Source of the DNA: Fallopia convolvulus
Lineage: Eukaryota; Streptophyta; Magnoliopsida; Caryophyllales; Polygonaceae
Assembly (NCBI GenBank): GCA_964016875.1
Contig: OZ024726.1
Span: 33,283,503 to 33,347,502 of the forward strand
DNA length: 64,000 nt
Direction of reading: 5' to 3'
Position 1 is the first letter of the stretch, and each line of letters opens with the position of its first letter. Below the pieces are notes generated by a model. That model did not search any database and was not told where the DNA came from. It was given only the letters and a program-made list of their open reading frames with translations. Positions 23,579-35,503 of the stretch are shown here, in pieces. The position numbers and the translations under genes were made by a program.

Positions 23579-23978
23579 GTAAGACACCAACTTATTATAC
23601 TAAATCAGAAGTCCCGGAGATGGAGGAAGTACAACTGGATCTTGAGCATCTGACCCGAAATATTTGAATTGCCCACCCATGAGTAAATATTTCGTAGTAG
23701 CCTCATTAGACCGTACATCTTTCTTGGTATATCCAGATAATAGGTAGGAGCATAAACTGAAACATTCTGGAGCTACAAAGATAGTTATTAAATCGTTAGC
23801 AGCGCATAAAAACATTCCTCCTAGAGTAGCTGTTAATACGAATAACAGAAACTCTGTTATAGCCATTTCTGTTATAGCCATTTCTGTAAGACACCAACTT
23901 ATTATACTAAATCAGAAGTCCCGGAGATGGAGGAAGTACAACTGGATCTTGAGAATCTGACCCGAAATATTTGAATTG
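23579..23978. repeat. 93-bp direct repeats flanking a chloroplast DNA insert
   Basis: 23,579-23,671 and 23,886-23,978 are identical except one base (GAGCATCTGA versus GAGAATCTGA). The repeat is coding sequence of element A's pol (EVPEMEEVQLDLENLTRN...), and the right copy continues in frame into the RT linker (IGADLSPKIQGQLVVFLRS). Thus the 93 bp is target sequence, duplicated on both sides of the insert. Confidence 0.9.
23672..23885 (-). pseudogene. ndhB: Nuclear insertion of chloroplast ndhB (exon 1 fragment)
   Basis: The minus strand encodes MAITEFLLFVLTATLGGMFL, CAANDLITIFVAPECFSLCS and YLLSGYTKKDVRSNEAT, a piece of the plastid NADH dehydrogenase-like complex subunit B, a thylakoid membrane protein. 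Only 214 bases are present, lacking the beginning and most of the gene. A 15-base segment around the internal ATG is tandemly repeated (MAITEMAITE). The plastid gene would be uninterrupted, so this is a NUPT inside a retroelement, not a functional gene. Confidence 0.92.
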
Positions 23979-24411
23979 GCGCAGATTTGTCACCAAAGAT
24001 ACAAGGGCAACTCGTTGTCTTCTTACGATCCTATTGTTGACTACTTCCCTGGGCTAATGAAGACATGGTGGGCATCTATCCTAGTATCATCACACATGTA
24101 ATCAATGTCGACAACAAGATGCCACTAGTTAAACAGAAAAGACGTAAGTTCGCAATTGAGTGCAACAAAGTAATTAATGATGAGGTAAGATCTTTATTCG
24201 AATCTGGTAAAATAAGAGAAGTTAAGTATCTTGATTGGTTAGCCAATGTGGCCTTCATAAAGAAAAAGAATGGGAAGTGGCGTGTATGCATCAACTTTAC
24301 TAACTTAAATAAGGCATGCCTTATATATCAATTCCCTTTGCCTTATATCGATGCAATGGTGGATGCGAAGACTAGGCATAAATTGTTAACTTTTATGTAT
24401 GCATTTAGGGC
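23979..24411 (+). pseudogene. Reverse transcriptase start of element A
   Basis: After a linker (WANEDMVGIYPSIITHVINV) come VKQKRRKFAIECNKVINDEV, IREVKYLDWLANVAFIKKKN, GKWRVCINFTNLNKACL and LPYIDAMVDA. This is the N-terminal fingers/palm of a Ty3/gypsy RT of the Tat lineage. It stops at about 24,411 (LLTFMYAF...) before the YxDD catalytic box, where another element (C) begins. Confidence 0.85.
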
Positions 24412-26581
24412 GCATTTAGTAAATGGGTTTGGGGAATGAAGGTATCGGGTTCAGGAATGGAAACTTGATACTTAGTGTTTGGTACTCTATTACTTGTGAT
24501 TTGTGGGATAATCTTGTTTGTTGAGTGCTTATAAGCATGTCAGACACAGGGCAAGATGGGGATGATCGTCGAGACTCTAATCTGGCTCTTACTCAAGCAT
24601 CTATGTAGGCTTTGATGATGACATTCCAACAATTCCTTCACCAATTCGTCAATCAATCCATCCGAGACTCAATGCAACCCATAACTTCAAGACTTGAAGC
24701 TTTGGAGCTTCGAATGCAAATATCCGAAGGGTGGGCCCAATCACCTTTTGGCCTAAGTGTCAACCGTGGAAATCCTTTGGCCTTGGAGGGCGCACAAAAA
24801 AACTCCTCCTTTCCACGAGCCGTGCCATCCATTTGGAAGAAGGATCCACCTCCCACTTGCCACAAGTGTCCGAAGGGACCTATTCATAGACACCCTTCAT
24901 TCCGCCTTATGTTCCATCCACCGGGGTAAGACAAGACTATGTTGCTCCATTTTCTACTTACCCTAATAATATTCATTTGCCTAGATCTACTAACTATGCA
25001 GGAAATAAGCATTATGGCACACATCCATATGGCTTCATGCTCGTGCCATCGCCGACCCCCTTGGGCACGGCTCAATTGATGCCACGACGCTTGGCTGGCT
25101 GCAGTGCCATGATGCCAGCGCAAGACACACCCCAACCCACCCCTTGGTAACATGGCACACCATCGCAGCCTGCCCTTTGGGAACCTCAGCTCGCCTACCA
25201 TGAGGAGCACCAACAAGGGAGGGAGAAACACCATGGCATCAAGCTCAACATCCAAGCCTTGTACGACACTCTAGGAGCTAATTCATGCCTTGATTGTATA
25301 GCCAAGATGGAGTCCATCTTCGACTACCATGGCTATGATGATGAGAGATGAGTCGTCGTTGCCAACATCCACTTCACCGATCTTGCTTACAATTGGTGGG
25401 TGCAACTAAAGGTGACTAGGCGTCGTATGGGTGAGCTTCCCATTTAGACACGGCATTCCCTCGAAAGAGAACTAGAAGAGAGGTTTGTACCTCATGATTA
25501 TGAGGAGAGGACACATGATAAGTTGGAGCAACTACGACAAGGAAGCCGGTCTCCCGAAGAGTACTACAATGAGTTGTGCAAACTCATGTTTCGGTCCGTG
25601 GTTCAGTTTCGTGAAGGGTATGTGATCTCTAAATTTATTCATGGTTTGAATTATGACCTTAAATCTCTTGATAGTATGCAACACTTTTCTAGGGTAACCA
25701 ACATTGACGAGATGTTACACTACACCAACCATCTTTATAAGAATACTCCTCAACGGCACCAACAGAGCTCCAACTCGAAACCGTGGTCCACACATACGAC
25801 CACACAAGCCTCTAACCCACAAAGGAGGCCCGGAATGAGGCTTGAGGATCCCACCCCACAGCCCAAGGAAGATTCTTCCCAACGCCCCAAGCTAGAGGGT
25901 CAAAACCGAGCGGGAGGCCTTAAGTGCTTTAAGTGTCTCGGGATTGGCCCTTATGCTTGGGATTGCCTCAACCAAAGGAGGGTTCTTCTTAATGAACAAG
26001 GGGAGTATGAATATTTTGAGGGGCTGGAAGAACAAGAGGAGGAAAGCCTTAAAACCCATGAAGAAACCGAGATTCATGCTATGAGAGAGGAAGGTGAATG
26101 CTTTGTTGTGCAACGAACGCTCTTCATGACCAAGAACTCAACGGCTCCTAGCCAACATGAGGTCATTTTCCACACTCGTTGCAATATAAATGACAAGTTA
26201 TTTGGTGTTATTATTGACTTCGGTTCATGTTGCAATATTATTAATGAAGAGGTAGTCAAGCATTTTTCCATCTCTACTACACCGCATCCCATGCCTTATC
26301 CTCTTTGTTGGTTGAATACTAACTTGCCCATCCAAGTCAAGGAAAGGGCTTTGGTTTCTTTTTCAATAGGTCCTTATTCTGATGTGGTGGAGTGTGATGT
26401 GGTCTCCATGTCCTTGTGCCACTTACTCCTTGGACGCCCATGGCAATTTTTGGGTCACTTACTCCTTGGATTGCTAGAAGAATGGTGCAAAGTTCCAAGC
26501 CCGACGCTTTGCCATTTTTGGGTCGAATCACCCATGCCAGAGCTCAAGCCTTGCAAGACGGTCTCAAAAGAGGCCAAATGA
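24412..26581 (+). pseudogene. gag and protease of element C (gypsy)
   Basis: gag opens at ATG 24,537 (MSDTGQDGDDRRD...) after a short leader. Recognisable parts are FHQFVNQSIRDSMQP-like N-terminus, a broken middle (AYNWWVQLKVTRRRMGELPI with a stop), and an open frame at 25,523-26,581. That frame has the gag core (GSRSPEEYYNELCKLM), a degenerate zinc knuckle (CFKCLGIGPYAWDC, with P replacing H) and a protease with D-F-G-S at the active-site position, then HLLLGRPWQF. Stops and at least one frameshift occur. RT, RNase H and integrase are missing, so C is a gag-protease derivative. Confidence 0.75.
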
Positions 26582-28698
26582 CCCAAAGTGCGCCGGCCAA
26601 ATCTAAAGACGAAGCTCGGAGTCTCTTGTTGGTCTCTCCTTCGGCAACATGAGCCTTATTTGGTTCTTGGCATAACTTTGGGCTTTTTATGTAATTTTCC
26701 TTGGATATTTTTGTGACTTTTTCAAAACTTGTGTCATCTTGTGAGAGGTGTCCCATGTGGATAGGATAATTCCTTGTTAGATGCCCCATTTCCCTCTTAG
26801 ACAAGATAGGTGAAAACACATACCAACCCTTGTCTCCTTCTTCTAGCAATCGAATTTCTCTTTCATTTTCCTTTCAAATTTCAGTTTAGATCCATTGGAT
26901 TGTAAGTCACGTCAATCCAATACTGGTGTTCTAGGTGAGTCATATCCTAGTTTCGATCCGTGTAGTTCGTGTTTTCAAGAGGTGAGTCATATCATTTTGA
27001 AGGCTTGTTCATATCCAGCCCTAACCATCAGATTCCATCCTCCATTTCACAAAAGCAAATCGTCAATCATCATCTACCAAAGACACCACAAAGAAGAACA
27101 ATTTCCGCCACCCTCTCTTGAAGTTTTTGCTCGGGTCAACCTCAGATTGCCTTGACCCGCTTCACCAACAAGGTCCTTCATCACATTTATTTTATGCAGT
27201 TTAGGTCATGTATTTAAGACTTTAGTTTGATATGTTTTATGCATTTGTCTCGTATTTTCTAGTACTTTTCGTCTTGTTTTCATTTTAGATGTCTACATGT
27301 GATCTTTATGTTTTCAGGTACTTTGGAGAAGTTCGAGCTTTATTTGGACGCATTTGGAGACATGGCAGAATTGAGACCTCAGTCGAGAAGGCAACAAGAT
27401 GGAAAAAAAACCATTCAAGAGCCAAAATGAAGAAACCAAATGATCCTTGCCATGGTCGAGCACTAAGGTACACGATCATATGTGCGGTGATCTAAAAGTT
27501 CGGAATTTACGACAAAGCCCAAAACACGTGCAAGGTCGTGCATAACTTGGCGCACAATCATGTGTTTTTTCTCAATAAAATGAATGGGTTGTGCATATTC
27601 TAGTGCACGATCATGCGTCCTTCAGTTATAGGTCATGCACGTTGTGGGTCGTGTGCCTATGTCGCACGATGTACGCCGGTGATCGTGCGCTCCATTATGT
27701 CGGTCCTTGGGCCGCCTCTTTCAACCCTAGTCTTAGTCTAAATACTTTCTTTTTTCATTTGGATAAAGAGTTCTAGATTTTATCAATTACATATTACTTT
27801 GAACACAACTTAGAGTTTCTAGTTGGAGATTTGAAGACTCTTGTGAATTTTGAGTTTGGTTTGTTGGATCTTAGTCAAGTTTTCTTGTTTCTTCAATCCG
27901 GTATGTTTATTCTCATTATTAATTTAATTTCTTTCTTCTCCATGTCTAGATAAGTTCTAAATTCTAAGATTGGGGTGAACCCAACAATGTTAGGTAGACA
28001 AATGTATTAAATTTCACAATCTATTGTTTAAACCTTAGTTTCATTCAATCCTAGATGCTAATTGCCATAGTAACTTGTATGAATTTGAACTTGTTAAAGT
28101 TTGAGACTAAAAGGTAATAACTTTGATAAGTAGTCAGACAGTGAATTGAGATTGAAAGGTACTTTTTCCTTTTGGAACCCTAGGATTTGAACCAGAGTTT
28201 TCTCTATTACGAAAGTATTTTGAATTCTCTTGTGAAACAACAATTGTAATACAATTCTTTAGGTTGGTTTTGCAAGTCACGAAAGCAGATGGTGAGTCAA
28301 TTTGATCTTAAATTTTAAGTGCTTAAAGGTCTAGCAAGTCACAAAAGTGGATGTTTAATTGAGTCTAGATACGCTTGTCAACATTCGAAATAATTTAGTG
28401 GATACATTAGGCAATTGCCTTCAAACAAAGTCAAAATTAAGATTGTGCAATCATATTTTAGAATCTACCAAATCGTTTTTGTGGGTATCCTTGATCTTAG
28501 AAGCTTTTCTCTATTGATTTTCTCATATTTGCTTGTTTGCTTTCTCATAAGTAATTTGATAGCTAAAATCACATCTCAATATTTTCTTAATTACTTAGTC
28601 TACTAATTTGACTACAATTGGTACTACTTAGTACTAGAGTTCGACACCTTGGTATTACAACCGATCTTGTATACTTACGGGTAGGATTTGACCGATCA
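26582..28698 (+). mobile_element. 3' untranslated region and LTR-like end of element C
   Basis: No coding is supported. The end ...TTCGACACCTTGGTATTACA...TTTGACCGATCA at 28,650-28,698 resembles the terminus of Athila/Tat-type LTRs, and element A's integrase resumes immediately after. The LTR start is not resolved (somewhere after about 27,170). A GC-rich island at 27,450-27,700 repeats words such as GTGCACGATCATG and CGCACAATCATGTG. Confidence 0.5.
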
Positions 28699-29189
28699 AT
28701 TCCTCATGATGCCGGCCAATACATAAGCTGACGCAGCTATCGACCCAAGGAGTACAAAAAAAATTCCTTTCCTACATTTGAACACATTTTCAATCAACAA
28801 AGACGCTGACATGTTATAAGTTCGGGAAGATAACACATCACCATCATGGGTAACACCTTTCATGAGATGGATAGAAGGCGGATTCTTACCATATGATAAA
28901 GAAGTTGCTCGACAACTTAAGGTGTGAATATCTACTTTCGTGGTTAGAGATAACATTTTGTTCAAGTGGATGTCCTAAGGTTTATACGCAAGGTATGTCA
29001 AGGAAAGAGAAGTGGAAATAGTGTTACGTTACCCTCACGATGGAGAATACGGAAATCACACATGACCTTCAAGTTATATCCTTTATTAAGCGCAACATCT
29101 TGAGCATATTTTGGCATCCCATCCACCATTGTCTGCGACAACGGCTCATAATATATTAGTGAAAAGACGAGATCTTTTTTCAATGCTAT
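28699..29189 (+). pseudogene. RNase H/integrase remnant of element A
   Basis: SWVTPFMRWIEGGFLPYDKE followed by VARQLKV and FVVRDNILFK match the segment between RNase H and integrase in Tat/Ogre elements. Further on FGIPSTIVCDNGS is the integrase catalytic core around its second aspartate (D-N-G), in a shifted frame. Stops and deletions are frequent, and the N-terminal zinc finger is not clear. Orientation (+) and family agree with A, of which this is the last visible piece. Confidence 0.7.
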
Positions 29190-30851
29190 TGTAACACCCC
29201 GTCTTTACACCGGGGCACTACTCGGTAGTTGACCACACATGGGTCCACATGAGCTAACCTGACAACGAGTTCACTCGGATCTTACAACTTGGGCACGACG
29301 AGAAAATACAAAGAAAACATCCAACTTGTATTTATAAAATCAAAATGTATGGAAAACATGCCTGATTTCCCAATCGACATAAACTACAATACAACTTATG
29401 AACCTTTTATTGACATCATACTACTCTTTCCTTAACCAAAACCAATTATTATACAATAATATACAAAATAAGTAACCACCATATCACTCAACTCAACCCA
29501 AACCTAATGACACATCCTTCAACGAGTTAAACCATCATATAGTCGAGGTTCCATCATATGTCTCTTGTCCTTACCTAAAACTAAAAAAAACAAGTCCCCG
29601 AAGGGTTACCTAGCAATTCTAACATGCACCAAATGGTAAACTCAATATGCAGCAACAAAATCGATTTATTAAATTATATAATAAGAATAGTAATAGAATA
29701 GTTTAGATAAAGTATATTCACAACAACAGACAAGCGCACAACAATAATCATAAAACACACATAATAATACTTAAAATCATATGATGCATACTAATAATAG
29801 CACATAATTTCACTTTACTATCACCTCATTCACTTTTCACTTCAATATCAAATCAACCACAATTCACAACAATTCTTATCTACCGATATCAATTTACATA
29901 GCAATCGGGGAATTCTCCAGCCTGAACGGGGTGTAGTGGTCGGCGGCCTCCACCGTTACTCCGAACCACCCAGCACCAGAACAATTCACCTTCTTACCTG
30001 TGATCAAGCCTCTACTAGAGCACTTGCCAAAACATTTATTATAATTTTTAAGTGGCTCTCCTTGTCTTACAACTAAGCCAAGGATGTTTCCCTCCTTCCA
30101 TTCCCGATCATACCATATGCATCGTTATACTGGTAGATGCCAAAGTTTCATAAATCGAATAAAATACGAAGTATCAATCATCTAATAATATATTAAATCA
30201 TCGTTTTAGTCACACATAGATGTATAATAAGATACAGGGACGAATCCCAAAATAAAGCTTTACACATCATATCTACACATCCAATAGACATCAAAATTGG
30301 TAACTAAGTAAGTCTAGGCGACTTACCTCGAAGACGGAATCTCAAAGCCAAGAAACAACTAACTATCGCGCAACGTGAAACCTTGTCCAAGACAGATAGC
30401 CTGTCTGTGCCCCTTGTCTCTGTTCACTTCCTAAGACCCACGTTCCAAAGCATGCTTATACTTCGAGATTAAAACCCGATAGAGAAGATTTTGTACCAAA
30501 ACTAAAATTAAACTCACAAAATCCTCTTCCTCTTTTATTCTCTCTCTCGAGCCTCCTCTCTTTTTCCTCTCTCTGATCTCTCATTTTTTCACTTTGGATT
30601 CTTCATGAAGAAGAGATACAAAGCAAGTATATATCTCTCGGCAAAGTCGGCTAATTTTTAAAGAAAATCTCACTTTTCACCCTAAAATCTCCTTTACTAC
30701 AACCTTTACCCTAAAATAATTATTAATTAATTTTTATTTTAAAACTTTTTAAAATATAATTAATTAAATTCAAAATCAAATATTAATTATTATTATTTAT
30801 TCGAGAATCAAGATCACTTACAAGCTATGTAATCCCAACACGAACATTACA
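29190..30851 (-). mobile_element. LTR of a Tekay/Del-like chromovirus (element H)
   Basis: In + coordinates it starts TGTAACACCCCG and ends GAACATTACA, with TGTAA/TTACA inverted ends. Immediately after comes TTCTACCCCCTTAAAGAAA, whose complement TTTCTTTAAGGGGGTAGAA is the polypurine tract typical of this clade, so the element lies on the minus strand and this is its 3' LTR. No coding inside. Confidence 0.8.
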
Positions 30852-31820
30852 TTCTACCCCCTTAAAGAAAGTTTCGTCCCAACACTTCCAGAGATATACG
30901 AAAAACAAACTCATACCACTACTTAAAATCTTTCACACGATCCCAACGACATGCAGATCATACCCTTAGTACACCACAAGAAACAACCAACTAAGTCAAA
31001 CATCATGTAATTCATACCATCAGTACACTACAAGCAATTATCAAACTACTCAAGGACACAAAGTCACGTCAAACAAAGCATACAGTTAGTTACCATCCTT
31101 AAGGTTCTCACACACTTCTAACTTCTGTTCTTTAAGGCCTTAACTAAACTCGGCCATAACTCTAGATAGCTTTGTCTTATTCTCATCTCAGTCTCCTAAG
31201 TGGCCTTCTCAACTCTTCGTTAAGACCACTGAATCAATACCAACAATATTTCCTTACTCCGCAACTTTCTTCATGAAGATATACTCCAATGTTCACTTGA
31301 CTTAGTTATCTAGGAATCACCTTCACTTCATGACTTATGAAGGACTTGTCTCAACTAACTGATAGACTTCACATTGAACCACACAACTCATGTTAACAAG
31401 CTACATTCTAATTACTTGAAGTCCTACTTGGATCACTTTGCAAACAATCGTTGTTGTCTAAATACTCTTTATACTAGTCTGAAATGCTCTATATGATCCT
31501 TTTTATTTTGAGAGTAAAACAAAATGTCATCAATACAAACCACCATGAACCTAACTGAGTAGTCAATGAACATCCACTTCATCACTCCATAAACACTGTA
31601 AGGGCATTAGTCAATCCAAACGGTATCATTACACATTTATAATGCTCATATCTTGCTCAAAAAGCCATATTAGGAATGTCCCTTTTTTCGAGTAGTGGTA
31701 ATCTGATATCAAATCCATTTCCAAAAACACCATGACTCCTTGCAATTAGTCAAACAAGTCATCCATATAGGACAATGAGTTTCTGTTCACAATAATCACT
31801 TAGTTCAACTCTCGGTAATC
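30852..31820 (-). pseudogene. Degenerate pol of element H, with reverse transcriptase
   Basis: The minus strand of 31,480-31,830 gives RIDYRELN, MDDLFD, MVFLEMDLISDYHYSKK, ARYEHYKCVMIPFGLTNALT and FMVVCIDDILFYS in order. These are RT motifs including the YxDD box (here CIDD). Many stops. Between the RT and the polypurine tract (30,880-31,470) where integrase and the chromodomain are expected, I recognise no protein. The RT is cut at about 31,820 by element D. Confidence 0.75.
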
Positions 31821-32414
31821 GATGCGACCTAGGGTCACAAGGGGCGGATCTAGGCTCGAAACGCCCGGATCTATTTCCGACAATCGTAATCGGGATAAAT
31901 ACGAGACCACAAAGTGGACTCGTGAACCTCTAATGCTCATAGGAACGAGGGAAGGCAAGGCTAAAGGATAGAACGTCGGTCCAATGCTATGGACTCGACA
32001 ACGGAACCGGGGTGACGTCAGGTCAAGGCTAGGAGGATTCTCACTCGACTATAACTTTGGCTATTCAATTTGACGTGATTAATACAAGGGGGCGTGACTC
32101 CTTTATATAGAGGAGGCCACACGAAACCCTATTTCTAGATGGGGGTGGACTAGGGCTAGTAAGCATACTAGGCCCAACATCCAAGCCCATAATACTAATA
32201 ATAGAAACTAGCTAAAAAGGGAAATAACAAGGCTAGCCCATCATACAAGAATGGAACACACGCCAAAAAGGAAATGACGAAAATAGAAATGACGAAAATA
32301 TAAATAATATTAATAATACATAAAAGAGACTAAGTCCTAATCCAAGGGGTCTCCAAGTTCTAGGTCGTCTCGGGTCCGTAGGAGCTGGGTCCAAGTTAAG
32401 GCAGGGTCGCATCA
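31821..32414 (-). mobile_element. LTR of element D (gypsy), minus orientation
   Basis: GATGCGACC at the start and GGTCGCATC(A) at the end form inverted ends. Beyond 32,414 TTCTCCCCCGCTTAGCTT is the complement of a polypurine tract. A TATA-like CTTTATATAGAGG lies at 32,100. It interrupts the RT of element H within the RIDYRELN region, so D is younger than H. A related LTR is at about 48,290-48,775. Confidence 0.7.
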
Positions 32415-33011
32415 TTCTCCCCCGCTTAGCTTCGAAGCGTCCTCTCTTCGACGTGGGTCGAACAAGGGAAGAAGGCAACGATCTCAGTAAAGCCTTGCCA
32501 TCGACATGGGTAGTCTCTAGGAAGTACGGTGTCGACACAGGGGCAGGCTCGAGCATGGGCTCGGGGTCAGCGTCGAACTCTAAGGAGGGCGCCGGTGTAG
32601 GTGGAAGCTCGTCAAGCTGGGGCGGGTCCTGGACCTTAGGTGTCGGCACGACAAGGAAGGAGTGCGCTGGCATGGGCGCTAGCACGACAAGAACCTCAGT
32701 ACTGAAGGGTGAGGCCTCGGTACGGACGAGTAAGGCCTCGGTACCGACGAGTAAGTCCTCGGTACCGACGTGTAAGGTCTCGGTACCGACTGGTGAGTCC
32801 TCGGTACTGACGGTCGGATCGCTCGACGCGTCGCTTGGCATGGGTTCAGTTGTGTTGGCGACGCGGGGATGGACTCGTGCGTCGGCACGTAGAGTGTCGG
32901 CCACGGTTGAGACGCTCTGTTGGATTTGGCGAGAAGGTGCTCGAGCTCCGTGGCCCGTGCCTTCAATGCGTCCAACGTTGGACGCTGGTGCGCAGGGGGA
33001 ATATCATTCAC
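32415..33011 (-). pseudogene. C-terminal pol tail of element D with repeated octapeptides
   Basis: Minus-strand ORFs end in the polypurine tract (FEAKRGRMMRP). GHGARAPSRQIQQSV resembles the RxxSRxIQQ tail of plant gypsy polyproteins, placing this at the extreme 3' end of pol. Between about 32,695 and 32,815 a 21-24 base unit containing CTCGGTACCGAC repeats five to six times, coding VGTE-type octapeptides. The + strand ORF at 32,453-33,046 is the antisense of this and is not a gene. Confidence 0.6.
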
Positions 33012-33142
33012 AACTTACAAACATCATGTATCTTCTAGACGTGTAGTCTTTCCTTGTCCTCTTGAAAGACAGATCACCAATACCTCACCTATCCATCACT
33101 GCACAACTTGGCAGTCTCTGCCATGCTCATTATTAACCTAAC

Positions 33143-33837
33143 CAAGGGCGGAGCCAGGGGCGAAGGGGGACGACCGCCCCTTCTCTCTTCAAACTGTGTG
33201 TGTATATATACTATAGAGGTGAGGGAAATGATACACTTCCAGAGCAGGGTATCAAGTGGCATTTTAGCCTATATAAGGTCTGAGGTTCGAATCTGGATTA
33301 TGGAAAGTAGCACCCTGATTTTACTTTTTAAGTTTACTCTTTTTCATTTTAGATACACGTAAATTACTCTTTTCTGTTTTTAAGATTGGGATTAAATTAG
33401 GAATTTGCTAAGCTAGTCATGTGATAAAATAAAATATGTTGTTAGTTTATAAAAAATATTTTAGGCTAATAATTTATTAAAAATAGAAATTAATTTCTTA
33501 CTTTTTCGTGAGATATTTTGGAGTAGAATTTTTCAAAAAAAAAAACAAAGAATTTTGTAGACAAAAATTTAATTTGTTCAAATTATATAGGCATAGAATT
33601 AGAAGTCGATTATAATTAAAATAATGTTCTAGATTAATTAATCTAGGTTTCTTATAAAATTTAGGTACTATTTTTTAAAATGCGCTCCTATATTATGACC
33701 TACGAAAAATACTAAATAGAAATGGCATAATGTTAACGCCTAGTCATTCCCTAACTATACCAATTCGCTTACCACTAAGCATTGTCACAACCAAATTTGC
33801 CCCTCCCCTCCCTAAAATTTTCTGGCTCCGCCACCGT
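33143..33837. mobile_element. Non-autonomous hAT element (695 bp)
   Basis: Terminal inverted repeats CAAGGGCGGAGCCAG and (complement) CGGTGGCGGAGCCAG match 12 of 15. Flanking octamers AACCTAAC (33,135-33,142) and TACCTAAC (33,838-33,845) are a hAT-type 8-bp target duplication with one mismatch. The AT-rich interior has no transposase. It sits in remnant sequence probably belonging to element H. Confidence 0.8.
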
Positions 33838-34221
33838 TACCTAACTCCTTTGACTCTACTTTTCTGACATAAGTCAACTACCCTCAATCTCGGTTGCCTC
33901 TAAAATTTCTCAAACTACCCTAGATGCTCTGTAGCAACATTTTGATTAGGTACAACTCTCTTGCCCCTCAAATCCGGAAGAAATCCCACCCAGGTGACTC
34001 GAATAACGACAACAATATCTAATGGTACTTCAAACTATGGCGCCACTACTGGTCCACAACTCTTCCTACAATAGAAGCATCTTTATCCTAGAGTTTTACA
34101 TCTTCCACTTCCCAAATTAGAACACATAATGTCATTCCTTTATCGACATCTCTGTAAAGTTGTCCTAACTTGCTAGTTAACCACTTTGACAAAGATATTT
34201 CCAATGCTAGTGTTGAGTCGG
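33838..34221 (-). other. Unassigned remnant, probably element H
   Basis: This and 33,012-33,142 are contiguous once the hAT element is removed. Both strands are full of stops. I expect chromovirus coding here from the context, but no motif is convincing. Confidence 0.35.
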
Positions 34222-35073
34222 TGTTAGGAACTCACGTTCAGTAACACTGGAATAATGTCCTCAGTTTTGACAATGACCAACACCATGAGAACTAACGTCG
34301 GCCAATTGCCAAGTATTTTAGCTTAACAAGTTGTATGTCACAAAGTAAATGACAAATTAACAGGTTCCCACAGGATGGGAACTAGTGCAATGACGAAAAG
34401 AAAATGACCAACCTCAGAAGAGAACAGGTTGCATGTCGCAAAGTAAAGCATAGAAACAAGTTCCCACACCATGGGAAGTAATGCAACGATGAAAAAGAAA
34501 GCGACCAACCTTAGAAGAGAATAGAGTTCCCATACGATGGGAACTAAACAAGAGGAACAGGAATTCCACAGAGGTCAAGAAGAGTTCTCATGAGAAGGGA
34601 ACCGAGAAGACGAGAGTTCCCCTTGGATGGGAACTGGCGCATACGTGAAAGCGACATCTCAGCGCATTTTCAGGGATCTTGTTTGTTCCGGACACAGAGG
34701 CGTCTCAGACCATCAGAGCCTCAGCACAGAGACGACGACCATCCAACGGTCCGGATTGATTCAAGAGTTGACATTTCAAATTCAAATCAAAGTAACATGT
34801 CAACCTTAAGGAATCATACTTGGAGAGCAAGGCAAAAGGGTATTTAGGACAAATACCTCAAGTGGATAAGGGTTTCTCATCACGCCTATTTAAACCCTTC
34901 AGTAGTCACCTTGCTGCTCACTTTTCCCAAATCATAAACTTCAAACTCAGAGAAAGAAAAGTCGAAGAGCTGCTTGAGTGAGAGTTATCAAGCTGGTGAA
35001 AAGTCCCTGACGACGAGATAATCTCGACTACGGGGTAGGAGAAAGAGCGAGTTCCTAGGTCTATGGGAACTCG

Positions 35074-35104
<31 letters not shown>

Positions 35105-35446
35105 GTTTAAGTTTCACTTTGTCTTTGATTGTGAGCGCTCACCGGGTTAGGGTCGAGAGATTGCATTAGTGTTGCCTAGGGAGAGAGTCCTAGTAGGAAC
35201 AGATAAGTTTGTACTCTGCCTTGTAAACTGAAGGGAACTAAGCAATAAAGAAAAGGTAACTCATTCGATAATCCTCCGAGAGGGAGGTAGAGGTTTACTC
35301 ACGCGGTTAGTTGATCGTTGTGGGGTTCCTCTATAATGGAACCGTCTCTATTGCTTCATTTACCTGCATACTTGTTTATTCCGCTGCGTGTGGGAACTTT
35401 TCCTTACAGTTCCCATAACTGATTTCGACTAACCTACAATCTAACA
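34222..35446 (+). mobile_element. 5' LTR of a Ty1/copia element
   Basis: It starts TGTTAGGAAC and ends ATCTAACA, a TGTTAG/CTAACA pair of inverted ends, with the primer site two bases later. It repeats the word GTTCCCA...ATGGGAACT several times and contains a (GA)n tract at 35,081-35,103. The copia internal region follows on the + strand. No second LTR was found. Confidence 0.8.
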
Positions 35447-35448
35447 AT

Positions 35449-35460
35449 TGGTATCAGAGT
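35449..35460 (+). other. Primer binding site of the copia element (initiator Met tRNA)
   Basis: TGGTATCAGAGT matches the complement of initiator tRNA-Met (TGGTATCAGAGC) in 11 of 12 positions, two bases after the LTR. Confidence 0.9.
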
Positions 35461-35503
35461 AGGCGCTCTAGATCTTGGTTAGTCTTTGCAGGTACTTAAG
35501 AAA

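Noticed and set aside
23600..23881. Possible functional ndhB gene or a plastid contig
   Set aside because: Only a fragment, flanked on both sides by 93-bp copies of retroelement pol sequence, so it is a nuclear insertion.
32453..33046. 197-codon + strand ORF, serine/glycine/threonine-rich
   Set aside because: Exact antisense of element D's pol tail; repeats read as SVPT only because the minus-strand unit is repeated.
35081..35103. (GA)n tract as a GAGA-type regulatory site
   Set aside because: A simple microsatellite within a copia LTR; nothing beyond the repeat supports a regulatory role.
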